From Lenisia limosa (taxonomy: Eukaryota; Breviatea), in the NCBI GenBank assembly GCA_001655205.1, contig LPNZ01011300.1, positions 1 to 30,927 of the forward strand: a stretch of 30,927 nt of DNA, in the 5' to 3' direction. Positions 11,781 through 23,144 of the stretch are shown here, piece after piece. The notes beneath the pieces were generated by a model. The model worked only from the letters and a program-made list of their open reading frames with translations, was not told the DNA's origin and did no database searches. Position 1 is the first letter of the stretch. Each line of letters opens with the position of its first letter. A program made the position numbers and the translations under genes.

Positions 11781-14700
11781 TTACTGCATTACTGCATCTA
11801 CAAACATGAGCGAAAATCAATGAAACCCGAGCATTTCAACAAAAAAAAAACCCTGTGATCTGAAGAAAGACAGTCCTACCCGAAGGATCAGCATTATTCC
11901 GCTCTTCCGATGCCCTATCCGTAACATGGTCCTCTTTAGGGGCCTCTTGAGCTGGCTGTACATCCGAGTTGTCGGGAGCTAGAGATGGTGAGAGAAAAGC
12001 GACAGAAGTTTGGCGAATAATAGAAGATAGAAGACAAGCGAAATATCTATTTCGCTTTAGATCCCCTGCCACCATCTGCATCTTGAGGCTCAGATCCCCT
12101 GCCACCATCTGCATCTCGAGGCTCAGAACCCTGCTCGTCTTCTTCTCTTTCATCTTTTACCTCCTCTTCTTTACTCTCTTCCTTTCCTCCATCCTCATGT
12201 CTGCTGCCATCTTGGGCTGAGAAAGGCTCTTGGACGTCATTGCCAGGCTCAATAATACCTCCTTCAGAGTCAGGCTGGCTTGAACTGGTCGACTCCATTT
12301 GTTCAGTGGTCGGTTCCGCTTCCGCTTCCGCTGAAGGAGGGTCGTCTTGGACNNNNNNNNNNNNNNNNNNNNNNNNNNNNNNTATACCACATAAAATCCA
12401 GCCTTATTGAATAGAGAAATGAAGAAAGGCAGCTGACAAGGGTTTGTTACAAATTGCTTTTGGCATCAGTATTAGAATGGTGGAAACTTTATGCTCTAAT
12501 AGCCCCCCCCCCCCANNNNNNNNNNNNNNNNNNNNNNTCTTCTAGGACCGGTGAATTATCCGGGTTTTCGGGGGGAGCAGGTGAATTATCCGGGTTTTCG
12601 GGGGGAGCAGGTGAAGTAGAATTATCCCTTTCAGGATTTGGAGCGGCGACGTCTTCAGCTTCATCCAGATCTTCATGATCACCTTCAGGACAGCTCTCAT
12701 TTGGAACAGTGCCGGGCCCGGACTCGGAGGCCTCAATCTGATCAGCGATCGCTTCACTGTCCACTCCGTCCTCCTCACCCACAACCACGGATTGGTTCGG
12801 ATCTTCAGCCGACGGAAGGCCCATTTCGATCCGTCGGATCATGTGACGCAATCCCGATGTCTCATCCGTTCGTTGCGACGCTTCCAACGCCATAGACGCT
12901 GATACTGCGGGGGGGGGGGGGGNNNNNNNNNNNNNNNNNNNNNNNNNNNNNNNNNNNNNNNNNNNNNNNNNNNNNNNNNNNNNNNNNNNNNNNNNNNNNN
13001 NNNNNNNNNNNNNNNNGTTGGCTGACAACACACTAGGGTGATAACAACAAAGCAAACAAATCCCAGGTCAGTCGCTTCTGCAGCACACCGCATCCCATCA
13101 CCCAACAGGGGAAAACAGCGAAATAGAGGAAAATAATAATTTAAGACAATGAGAATAACACTATTACCGCTCCCCACGTTCACTGCGAGCTTCATCCAAT
13201 TCAGCGGATAGGCGCTGGGAGAGGGCATTTGACTCGCGTGCCTGTTGCTCAACTTCCTAATATGGTAAGCACGACAATATGGAGAAAAAAAAACAAAAAA
13301 AAAGAGTTAATCTTTGACCAAATAAGGCAACCCCCACTTGGATGCTTGAAGCGAGAGAAGACTGGGCGGATTGCAGGCTTTCAGTCAGCGCCCGCCGCGC
13401 CACATCCCTGCGCAACGATGCCTCATTTGTGACCCTAGAGATGTCAGGTCATCGAATTGTTATCCCATTACAAAGACATATCCCTCCTCCCCACCTAGTA
13501 GAAGTCTCATTGTCGATCTTTGTGATAGCTTCAGTGATCTGTGATCGTTGCCGCTTCTCCGCTTCCGTAATGCTCTTCTGAAGGTCGCGGCCGGACTTGG
13601 CCTTGGGGGGTGAGGGCGGGGATTGCAAAAATGGAGCTGTGCTCAAGAAAACAAAAAAAAAGCGTGTTGTATACAACTCTCTCTAGTGATATCTTTTCCA
13701 CTCGTGTGATCGGAAACACTCCCCCCACAGCAGCCGATTGTTGTGCGGCAAGGGAGCTCTTAACATCCGACAGTTCGCGCTCGAAGTTGGTTTTGAGTGA
13801 CGCAACGTCAGTTGTGAGTTGTGTCGTTGTTGACTTATGTGCCACCTGTGGGGGNNNNNNNNNNNNNNNNNNNNNNNNNNNNNNNNNNNNNNNNNNNNNN
13901 NNNNNNNNNNNNNNNNNNNNNNNNNNNNNNNNNNNNNNNNNNNNNNNNNNNNNNNNNNNNNNNNNNNNNNNNNNNNNNNNNNNGGAGGGGAGGATAACTG
14001 ACGCTCATATACACACACCCAAATATCCAATATAAAGGAAGAGGATTTAGTCCACAACAGATCCCCCCCCTACCTCAAGTTGCAACATTCGTTCTCGCAT
14101 CTGGGCCAGTTGGAGCATGGCGTCCGCGTGCGCGCTAATTATCGGTAATTCAAGCTTCGAGACCCAACCTCCCTTGACAGCCCCCCCCCCNNNNNNNNNN
14201 NNNNNNNNNNNNNNNNNNNNNNNNNNNNNNNNNNNNNNNNNNNNNNNNNNNNNNNNNNNNNNNNNNNNNNNNNNNNNNNNNNNNNNNNNNNNNNNNNNNN
14301 NNNNNNNNNNNNNNNNNNNNNNNNNNNNNCGCACGTGACTCTGCGGCTCGGATTTGCGTCTGTCGGGTTAATTCACCAGAAAAGGATGTCATAATTCTAT
14401 GAACAACCTTAATCCCCCCCCACCTCCACCAAAGAAGCTTGCAAGGTGATGTCGTCCTTAAGGATTTGCATGGTATTTGTGAGGCCGCTGACACTGTCTT
14501 CTCTTGCCTGGTGCAGTAAGCAACAAGAACGCTATAATAGTCCGTGCCGGCCCCACAACGCTATAATAGCCCGTGCCGACCTTTTTATCAGTCTCCAAGC
14601 TGCTTTGGATTCTCTCTTCAAGGTCCTGGGTCTCCTTTCGCGCCATTGCTGCAAGATCGCCAGATCGGATCATTAGATCGTCGACTTCGGCTCGAAGGAG

Positions 14701-17700
14701 GCTCAACTGGTCCTCATGAGCGGTCCGGACCTGAGGGGTGAAGGGTGGAGGTGATGTATGATAATCTGCAGTAGCCCCTAAACCTGATCGGATGTGAGGT
14801 GGAAGGCAGAAATTTGAGACTCGAAACCGGTTTTCATGTCTGTCACTCGTCGGTCAATATCCTGGATGGATAATTAGAAGTTTAGTTCCATATCATGCAC
14901 AACACAAGGGCAGTCATGAGGCCAACCGAGGAAGTGGACTCGAGACCCGCCTCCAGCCGACTGGTTCGGTCGAAAAGAACCTGCATGCACCGTTAGTTCA
15001 AACTCTGAGTTGTCCTCACAGTCACTTGTAGTACCCTCAATGCCCCCCGTACTTGGGTCTCAGCACTCAGCTTCTGCTCCACAACTTGACGGTGAACCTC
15101 CGCTGATGTCTGAAGTAAGGTTAAACGGATACACATCTTCATCCTTTGGTTACATTTTACACACGATTACAGGGGAATAGTTTCCCATGATTTTATAGCC
15201 TACCCTGATATCTTCAGCTTGTTTGTTCCAATGATCAATTTCTTCTTCAAGTCGAAGAGAGACCTGGCAGGGTGATGTTTAAATTGGAATAACTGAAATT
15301 GACCACTTTAATTGAACACTCTATTGGCAGAATACTAGGGCCTCCCCACCTTGCAGACACTAAGGGCCTCCCCACCTTGCAGACACTAAGGGCCTCCCCA
15401 CCTTAGCCGTAGTGGCTTGGCTTCGGTCGAGGATTGCCGACAATTTGCGTTCGAGAGCAGCAGAACTGGCCTCAACTTTCGCGTCAAGCGTGGCTAATTC
15501 CTCCTGAAGAGGGGTAAAAGGGAGTTTCAAAGAGAAAAACACCCACCAAAGCAAGGGACACTTTAGCCCCACTACCCACCAAAGCAAGGGACACTTTAGC
15601 CCCACTACCCCCCCGCCCCNNNNNNNNNNNNNNNNNNNNNNNNNNNNNNNNNNNNNNNNNNNNNNNNNNNNNNNNNNNNNNNNNNNNNNNNNNNNNNNNN
15701 NNNNNNNNNNNNNNNNNNNNNNNNNNNNNTCCATTTGTCGCACAATCTCTGTGGGGTAAAGACTATAGAAGATGATTAAGGTGGTGAAGATAATATCAGA
15801 AAGCCATAACAAACAGCCCAACACTTAAGAGAACCACACTTCAGCGTACCCTCCTGCTTGATGGACAGTGCCGCAAGGTCCCGACGGTAGTTGTCGGCTC
15901 CAGACCTCTCACGCGCATCCACTCTTTGCAGATGGTCTGTGGTGGACAGGCTGCCGGCTTCAATCTGGGGGGGGGGGGNNNNNNNNNNNNNNNNNNNNNN
16001 NNNNNNNNNNNNNNNNNNNNNNNNNNNNNNNNNNNNNNNNNNNNNNNNNNNNNNNNTAGCAAAACAAAACCCAGTCCAGTCACTTCTGCAGCACCCAAGA
16101 GACTTTTGAGACTATTCTTCAGGGTACCAACCTCTCTGATTTTTCTTGCCTTCTCCGCACCCTCGTGTCGAGAGCTGTTCTCAAGCTCATGCATTGAGTC
16201 TCGCAAACTTTGGATCTGAACCGAATAAGTGCAATAATGGATAGTGCTGGGCATTGTGAAGAAAGTTGTGAGAAATTGGGAAAGGGGAAATGCTTGTACT
16301 CCTTCATCCCTAACCTCTTTGACCATGGCCGTGAAACTTCTGTTGCTTTCTTCGAGTCTCACTGCCTCTCGTTCTTCGGATAACTGCCAGCGAATAAGAA
16401 GCAAATACGGTATCGGAAGTGATGTGAACTGAATTCCGCTACCAGAAGTGAATAGCAACAGATCTGACCCCCCACGCGCATATCAGCAGACACGCGTGCA
16501 AGTGCAGCCTCAGATCGTTGGAGTTGACGTTGCAGACTTTCCTTCGCCTCAATCGTCTCACCTTCTGCGCTCTAACGGGTGAGTTTATGCACAACATGGG
16601 GGTATTGTCGCGAACCTTCAGCTGGGCCACAACCTCCTCCACAAGATGGTCCTCCCTCCTGGCACCGTCGTCCTTCTCAGCCAGGCGTCGGCTCAATTCG
16701 CCATACTCCTTATGCGTCTTGACCAGGTCGACCTCAAGACGTTGCTTTGACTGCACGGTCAGTACGCCCAGAAATTGTGTGGGTGCTATACTGAGCACAA
16801 AGGTTCATTTCATTGGCAAGTAGCCCTGAAAGAAGATCTGACACGATTTTGATCCCTATATGCTGTGTATGCTTGTACTGGAATAGTGTATTAGATCAAC
16901 ACCAAGTGAAGATAAGGTGAGTCAGAACCCCGCCCACCTTTTCCACACGCTCTACTCTGGTTTCGTTGTTACGGAACCGAATGAACATGTCGTCTTGAAT
17001 GCGGGCGTTTTCGCCAATAAGATGCCTATACGGGTTTGTGAGTTTCAGAGTAGGCTGACTGTAATATTGAACCAACACCCACATTGCCGCGTTTTCAGCC
17101 ACCCTCTGTCTCTTCTCTAGTTGGACAATTCTTTCCATCAGCGACTGGTCACGTGTAGGTGAAGCTAGGGGGTATCAACTCATTGCGATAACATTGTGGC
17201 ACAGTAGGGTTTTAAATAAGTGGACTCAAAATACGAAATACGAAAGACCTCCAATACACTAGTCCAAAAACAGGCATGCCAACCTGGCCGTTCTAGCATG
17301 GACAGCAGCTGGGCATGGCGGCCCGGGCTACTCGGCTCAGTTCTGAGGGGGGGAGCGTCGAGGGTGGTCTTGTGCCGACTCGGCTCTGGGGGGTCAAAGC
17401 AGGGCAGAAATACCTAAATACCAGAATACAGTACAATTGAGAAATAATATATGTTGAATGGGAGCAGAGGGATACTACATATCATATGTCCAGAAAACTA
17501 ATTATATACACCAAAGACTGGAAGAACGAACCAAACAAGCGAAAAGTCCCTGATCCACTTGATCCCTTCAATTCATTTCAAATAACCCCATTCCCTTATG
17601 ATACACTCTGTATCGAGAGTATAATAGGATATGGTCTAATCTAAAGTAAGACAGCCCCCTCACCCTTGTCGCCTTTGAGCCAGTCGGGCAGGTCCTTACG

Positions 17701-20350
17701 GCCAAATGACGTGTTTAGCGAGGTATTGAGCGCCACCGCCGCCGGAGGGGACGTTTCTGTCACAATAAAAACACCTCAATGTGCAAATGATAAAGTCAAA
17801 AAGAATAATGTAACAGAATTAGCTCAGATCATGGTTTTATCTTGAGCAACACTTGCGGAAGATTCTAGCATGTCAGGCGTGATCTCACCTGAAGTGTCCA
17901 CAGGCGGTTCCTGTAAAGTTAGTCGGGTATTCATGGACCATAGTATGATAGTAACATTATACAACAACCAAGGAGGATACAAACCCCCACCACGACTTCC
18001 GGCCGCCTCCTTCCCGCGGTCCGGACCCGTGTGGATGGGGGGCGGAAGATGCCAGCCACGCCATCACCACCGCCACCGGCATGTTTGAAGTTGCCGTGTG
18101 AGAGGTCAAGATCGGTCTGGTCACGAGCGCGCTGGTCACGCTCTGCCTCAACCTGGGGGAGGGTGAAAATACCGACAGGATGTGAGTAAAACAAGACATT
18201 CAGTAACATTCTACCCTCAGTAACATAACACCAGTCACAGGATTGAACACCAAGCAAACTTTGTATTTGATAGAAGAACTGCTCTCAGTGTTGTTCGTAC
18301 TTCTGTGCATCCGACGCCCGCCACCGCGTGTAGTGGGTCTAATGGCGTGATGGGTGAGGGAGTATGAGGGAGTAAAGTTTAATAAAAACAAAAACAACAT
18401 ATATAATGAATATAACAAAGTCAGACCTATAAGGAGTGGTGTCGACAGCCCGGGCAGGAGGGGGTTGAAACTAGGGAGTGAAGAGGAAACTTTGGCGGTC
18501 ACGTGAAGGTTTGGTATAAGATGGATATTTGCAATAAAGACCCCCATTTTTGTACTCTGACATAAGGTCCATCCAGAGTGTAGCTGGCATGGCAATCATA
18601 ATTGACTAATTATTTAATATTTACCTGGGGAGGTGCACCAGAGGCGCCTTTTCCAACATCGTGTGGATGTGACAGCTCAACAGTTTCCTGAGGCAGAATC
18701 AAAACAGGAATATGTATTTGACAAATAAGTTACTATTGTTACACTGAGGTCCCAAAATACTGAATTTCTTGATAAATCCTTGATATCATATCAATATTTC
18801 AGACCTTTATTGGAAGGGTGTTAAGCTTTACCTTGTATTAAATACCCTCAATAAGTAAATTAAAAAAGAAGATATTAAAAGTCAACGAAACCACAATGTG
18901 CAGAACAGACCTCCTTAAGCCTCCGCCGGCCGAAATAGCCCTCTTCTTTTGGCTCATGCTGGGAGGTCACAGCAGGCTTGAGATGGAATAGAATAATATA
19001 TGTATGATACATGATAAAGTATATCATAATGTAAAAACAAATAAGGTATCCCTATTTTGGATCAAAAAGCCAAAACCCCAGGATCAACACTCTAATGATC
19101 TGGACAACCCCCCACCACTGGAGTGGGGTCCTTGGCATCTTTTGCGCGTTGAGCGACCAAAGTAGCGCCACGAGGCAGTCGGTCCAACGCCTGCGCCTCT
19201 GCTTCCAACTACATGGTAAGGCGGGNNNNNNNNNNNNNNNNNNNNNNNNNNNNNNNNNNNNNNNNNNNNNNNNNNNNNNNNNNNNNNNNNGTACCAACGT
19301 GCCATCTCAATATCCAAAAATAACAGAAGGGATTTTCGACCTGACCCCTTTCCCAATCCAAATAACAATTCTCCTAAAACACCATGGGATCAATATCAAT
19401 CCCCTCACCTTTGCCTCATAAGCGTCGTTCTCCTTTCGCCTGTCCAATTTGTGCTGGCGGGCCTCTTCGGCTTGGCGAATCAGCTCTGAACGAATCAGTT
19501 ACTGCGGCTTCCGTCATACCACCGTTGTAGAGACATTACTCATGACATGGTGGAATGATAACGATCAAAAGGTTTAAAGGATTTTACATTTCTCTGCTTT
19601 GATCACTGCATAATTAGATGAAACTCCTCTCATGAAAAAAGTCCCCCCATTCAGCCCTTATCAAAACCACCTTCAGCATATTCGCGCTGCTTCTGCCTTC
19701 TGTCGCGGTTCAGCTTCTCGCTATCCTGGCCCCATAGGGGGGTCTTAAGAGTAAATGGTATTGAGGCGGGCTGGAAGCACAAGATAAAAACAGGTTTCTG
19801 CGTGATATCAAGGTGCCACTTTTTTATCCCAACATACAGGAGAGGCGGGTCTATTTACGGCATTTTGAGTTGGCTGTGTACTTTGGAGGCCAAAGGGAGA
19901 CGTGTTCTAAGCGATGTGAAAGACGAGGAAATATTCTAAGCGATGTGAAACAAGAGAGACGAGGAAATATTCTAGTACATTCAACTCACTTTTCTCAGCC
20001 ACGCATTATGTCTGCAAGGCTGCATAAAGTTTAATAATCCATATTGTGTTAGCATAATGGTGCCTGATTAATTGCTACCGTTGATAAACAATATTTTTCC
20101 TTTTTATTTCAGAAAAACAATAAAAACAAAAAAGAAGGATAGAAATATGAACAGCTTAAATAGGAAAGGGAAGAAGCAAAACCAAAAAGCAACTGCTGAG
20201 AGCAGTTATCGAGAGACACCACATACTATGGGGCTATGGTGCTGGTTATTTTGGTTCTGTAAATCCTGCTCTTGTCGGAGCTAAGAGGGTGAGAAAGGCC
20301 GTCTAAGGAGGGCGAACCTCTTTCCTTCGCTGTTCGCGGTTCCAACTCAT
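11781..20350 (-). CDS. long coiled-coil protein with CSPP1/CCDC66-like N-terminus (candidate centrosome/basal-body protein)
   Basis: About 37 exons, from ATG 20350 (MSWNREQRRKE, exon 20350-20318) to TAA 11783-11781. Exon 2 (19770-19671) encodes LWGQDSEKLNRDRRQKQREY and exon 3 (19485-19409) ELIRQAEEARQHKLDRRKE. The [RK]RxKQxEYAxEL pattern followed by charged helix resembles the microtubule/centrosome proteins CSPP1 and CCDC66. Next come FGRRRL and Pro/Gly-rich linkers (exons 19208-19116, 18976-18911, 18687-18625, 18470-18427, 18338-18260, 18152-17991). From about 17164 to 13178 exons of 54-150 nt are nearly all heptad-like coiled coil. The C-terminus (12904-11880) is acidic and low-complexity. 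Phases agree at almost every junction I could read. Six gaps (12353-12382, 12516-12537, 12923-13016, 13855-13983, 14191-14329, 15620-15729) hide exon or intron parts; two more (15979-16056, 19226-19290) lie in introns. Visible coding is about 1,150 codons. The centrosomal role is inferred from the N-terminal pattern only; a generic coiled-coil protein remains possible. Confidence 0.75.
12059..12124 (-). repeat. 33-bp tandem duplication spanning a splice donor
   Basis: Copies at 12059-12091 and 12092-12124, with one mismatch. Each carries GATG|GTGGCAGGGG, so two donors (12072 and 12105) lie 33 bp apart and keep the frame. The longer form adds 11 residues. Confidence 0.85.
12551..12610 (-). repeat. 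30-bp coding tandem duplication
   Basis: Perfect copies at 12551-12580 and 12581-12610. They encode a 10-residue unit (SPAPPENPDN) twice in the acidic tail of the coiled-coil protein. Confidence 0.9.
13040..13078 (-). repeat. intron-borne shared block, copy B
   Basis: On the minus strand it contains GTGCTGCAGAAGCGACTG. It matches copy A (16057-16092) with a few differences over about 35 nt. It sits in the intron between exons 13256-13178 and 12904, followed by a gap and a C-run next to the acceptor. Confidence 0.75.
14529..14579 (-). repeat. 22-bp direct repeat just inside an intron
   Basis: Copies at 14529-14550 and 14558-14579, 29-bp period, two mismatches. The second copy on the plus strand ends at the donor of exon 14730-14581 (AAG|GTCGGC), so the duplication begins at the splice site. 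Confidence 0.8.
15341..15404 (-). repeat. 26-bp tandem repeat giving three identical splice donors
   Basis: Full copies at 15341-15366 and 15367-15392, with a partial copy at 15393-15404. Each unit carries AAG|GTGGGGAGGCCC on the minus strand, so donors lie at 15401, 15375 and 15349. The unit is not a multiple of three, so only one of them preserves the frame into exon 15263. Confidence 0.9.
15541..15606 (-). repeat. 33-bp tandem duplication with donor-like GTGGGT
   Basis: Perfect copies at 15541-15573 and 15574-15606. Each carries TTTG|GTGGGTAGTGGGG on the minus strand. The second is followed by a G-run and the gap at 15620-15729, so its relation to the hidden exon end is unresolved. Confidence 0.85.
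16057..16092 (-). repeat. intron-borne shared block, copy A
   Basis: On the minus strand it contains GTGCTGCAGAAGTGACTG and lies in the intron between exons 16215-16132 and 15964. The other copy is in a second intron of the same gene at 13040-13078. Each is followed by a gap and a C-run at the acceptor. Confidence 0.75.
19905..19974. repeat. interleaved direct repeats in first intron of coiled-coil gene
   Basis: TTCTAAGCGATGTGAAA occurs at 19905-19921 and 19934-19950. AGACGAGGAAATATTCTA occurs at 19921-19938 and 19957-19974. They lie in the 547-nt intron between exons 20350-20318 and 19770-19671. Confidence 0.8.
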
Positions 20351-20664
20351 CTTTTCGTTCGTTACTTCATGCCAATGTCTATAAATATAATATATATTAT
20401 ATTTTAATTACTAATCTTATCTGAATCTTATCAATCTTTATCTTGAAATTGGCTGTCACGGATTGGATTTGTTTGGTAATATTTCCCATCCTGTTGACAT
20501 TCTTGTTGTCTCCTTCACACTGATCACTTTGATTTTGGTACTAATTGGCATTGGCCTGGTTCACCCATTCACTCGCAGCGCCAATGGTAATTGTATCCCA
20601 ATGATGAGCAGATCCATTCAACAACAAACAATGTACACCTACTAAATATGACTAAACTAATTGT

Positions 20665-21288
20665 TTAGATCCCCATCTTCTTCTTCATGCCCTTGAAGGC
20701 TCCAGTCACGGCATTCTATACGGTCAAGAAATCAGACAATAGAAACCTAGAATCAAACAGAAAAATTCTCAGATATACAGAATATGTAACTGGTGTATTA
20801 ATGCACTATTATATCATATTAGCTAAGCAAAAGGAATTGCGTGGAGGGGGGGGGGGTCATGTTAGNNNNNNNNNNNNNNNNNNNNNNNNNNNNNNNNNNN
20901 NNNNNNNNNNNNNNNNNNNNNNNNNNNNNNNNNNNNNNNNNNNNNNNNNNNNNNNNNNNNNNNNNNNNNNNNNNNNNNNNCAGACTTCTTTCCTTCTTCA
21001 TCATCGTCATCATCACCACCACAACAGCAGAGGTAGATAGACACAACTGCGGGGTTACGGTGGACAACATGTAATAATTCCCATTTGTCAACCCCATTAA
21101 GTCTATGGTGTATCATATCATTAAGTCTATGGTGTATCATATCAGGGGTAGTAAGATATCAAGCAGCAACCCACTGAGGATGACGACGAAGACCAGGACA
21201 ACAACAAAGAAACCAGTGCTGGGGCCCCAGGTGTACTTGATCACGCCCTCAGTCTTGGAACCCATGAGGGTTTCGTAATAGTTCACCT
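20665..21288 (-). CDS. small membrane protein, N-terminus missing in gap
   Basis: Family not recognised. Exon 21288-21175 encodes NYYETLMGSKTEGVIKYTWG and a TM helix (GFFVVVLVFVVIL). Exon 21046 onward, cut by the gap at 20866-20980, continues the helix (IVSIYLCCCGG) into an acidic tail (DDDDDEEGKKS). Exon 20715-20665 ends the protein (NAVTGAFKGMKKKMGI, then TAA). Phases agree across the first junction. The start codon must lie upstream, probably in the gap at 21401-21539. The NYY...G pattern ahead of a TM helix resembles NWYLITTEVGTAK of the neighbouring gene at 22298-21562, so the two may be diverged paralogues; this is weak. The CCCGG after the helix could be a palmitoylation site (inference). 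Confidence 0.6.
21097..21144. repeat. 24-bp tandem duplication in an intron
   Basis: Two perfect adjacent copies (21097-21120, 21121-21144), each ending GGTGTATCATATCA, in an intron of the small membrane protein gene. Confidence 0.9.
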
Positions 21289-21561
21289 CTATAGTGGGAG
21301 GTTAGGAAGGGTCCAAAACAATAGAAGAGTATAGAATAAATAATTACCTTTTTACTATTTGCATTTGGTCAAAACTTAACAAAAAAAAAGGGGGGGGGGG
21401 NNNNNNNNNNNNNNNNNNNNNNNNNNNNNNNNNNNNNNNNNNNNNNNNNNNNNNNNNNNNNNNNNNNNNNNNNNNNNNNNNNNNNNNNNNNNNNNNNNNN
21501 NNNNNNNNNNNNNNNNNNNNNNNNNNNNNNNNNNNNNNNCTAAGGGATCAAGCAAAACCAG

Positions 21562-22298
21562 CTAACTGGCTGACTCCTCGGGAACAGGCTTTCCATCATT
21601 CTGAGCCTTGACTACGGCATGATCCCACAGGGCAGCAGGATGCTGAGTGGCAAAATATCCGATAGCGCAGAGAAGAGCAATCATGTAGAAGCAGGTAAGG
21701 CATCCAGCGGCCTTCTGTGAGGTGTAAGGGCGGATTCTGGAGATGAAGAAGTGCCTACTCTGGGCTCGGGAATCCAGGGGAGGGCTTCAGCGATGTAGTT
21801 GGTAACAGGATGATCGAGAACAGCCATAAGCGATCCAAGACAGGCACAAATAGCAACTAACATACAAACAATCACCTAAGCAGTCACGAAAAATTATCCA
21901 AGAAAAGAAGGAAAGAGAATAAAGGAAACCAAAACATACAACAGCAATCATGGCGAGATAAAGAGTCTTCAATTTTCCTTCCATTCCAATATCAGTGTCA
22001 TCGGTGCCTCCCTTGGTGTTGATGTTTCCGCGAAGGGTGAAAGTGGTCTCAAGCTTGGCAGTACCAACCTCAGTGGTGATAAGATACCAGTTAACTAAAG
22101 AACAGTGAGAAAAAAAAATTCGGGGAAATAATTCTCTTACGGAAAATCGAAGCGAGAAGAATGAAGAATGACAAACACACGCAGCAAGCAGGAATGAGCT
22201 TGCAAGGGCCACCAGGAACTGCAAAAGGTCAATACCGAACTCAAAAAAACAAAAAATATCTTACCTACATCCTTGTTGAAAGGGTTGAAGAAAATCAT
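21562..22298 (-). CDS. multi-TM membrane protein (about 178 aa), unknown family
   Basis: Complete gene in five exons: 22298-22265, 22218-22141, 22094-21940, 21875-21759 and 21714-21562. All junctions agree in phase and use good donors (GTAAGA, GTAAGA, GTATGT, GTAGGC). It starts MIFFNPFNKD and ends KPVPEESAS, then TAG. TM1 is near residues 18-37 (CKLIPACCVCLSFFILLASI). A polar loop with NWYLITTEVGTAK and NTKGGTDDTDIG follows. TM2 and the next stretch contain LYLAMIAVV and VIVCMLVAICACLGSL, and TM3 is CLTCFYMIALLCAIGYFA. Many membrane Cys residues are present. These donors lack the G-runs typical of the neighbouring large genes. No family is recognised; a small tetraspan-like organisation is possible. 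Confidence 0.78.
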
Positions 22299-22752
22299 AT
22301 TTAACAACAAACTAAAGGATTTTGAAGCTAAAAAGGAGGAAACTCCTTTTTTTCCTTTTTTTATCCGACCCCCGCCCCCGGTCCGGACGGACAAATAATC
22401 TGGCCGAGCACCGTAACATAGCCGTCACATGTATCATATAAACACCTTATTAATTAACTCCCAGACACCAAAGACACATCTGAGACACCTTTCCCAATCA
22501 ATACCAGATCAACAGCTTCCTCTTCCTGCACTTCAAGAGCTTTGATACCACCTACTGACGCACATTGACTCGTCCGGCTTTTCCCCCGCTTATTATGACT
22601 CTTTGATATTCATGTTGTATTGATAGCAAGCAGATTGATAGTGTACTGATAATTAAAATAACCAATAACCTGCAATCATGGGAGAAAGTAGTAATACATA
22701 ACAACGTTTCAAAAATTAAATAGGAAGAAAAGTCAGGCAATCATTGCTGTTA
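22299..22752. other. intergenic region
   Basis: Separates the multi-TM gene start from the stop of the small TM gene. It contains a pyrimidine-rich stretch and a short G/C patch near 22370-22390. No further gene is supported; promoter elements were not recognised. Confidence 0.5.
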
Positions 22753-23144
22753 TTACAGCTCTTCGTCTTGGTTCAGTTCAGTGGTGTATTCCTGCAATAT
22801 CAGCAATAGGACTACAAACAGGAGGGTTAGAAAAATACCGACCAGAATCACTCAATGATAAAGAACAGGTCAGAAGACCTCCCAGCTTACAGCAAACCCA
22901 GACGGGGTGGGGGCTTCAAATCCAACTAAGAGGGTAATCAATTTACGAAAAAAGAAGGGCAAATGGCAACTGTTGATATTGATTCTGAGGATTATCCATG
23001 ACGTAGTGACAATCAATGCACTTTATGAAAGAAGGCGAATTGGACAAAAAGAAGAAGCAAAAGAGAATATTGGCCCAACGAACACGAAGCAGTGGGAGAG
23101 GGCATCGCCGGCATGGAGTCAATGGAGCTGTTGTGGGACGACAT
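22753..23144 (-). CDS. predicted 60-aa single-pass membrane protein
   Basis: Three exons: 23144-23086, 22913-22891 and 22850-22753. They agree in phase (2, then 1) and give MSSHNSSIDSMPAMPSPTAS, a short SPHPVWVC link, the TM helix LILVGIFLTLLFVVLLLILQ, then EYTTELNQDEEL and TAA. The Ser/Pro-rich N-terminus and acidic C-terminus flank one strong hydrophobic helix. Donor 1 (GTGTTC) is weak and the middle exon is only 23 nt, so the model rests mainly on phase agreement and the strong helix. It sits between two same-strand genes and could alternatively be a distal part of a longer gene whose other exons I did not see. Confidence 0.45.

Noticed and set aside
20072-20284. Plus-strand open frame with Lys-rich start and CWLFWFCK end
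   Set aside because: It lies in the first intron of the coiled-coil gene, with no splice context or domain sense.
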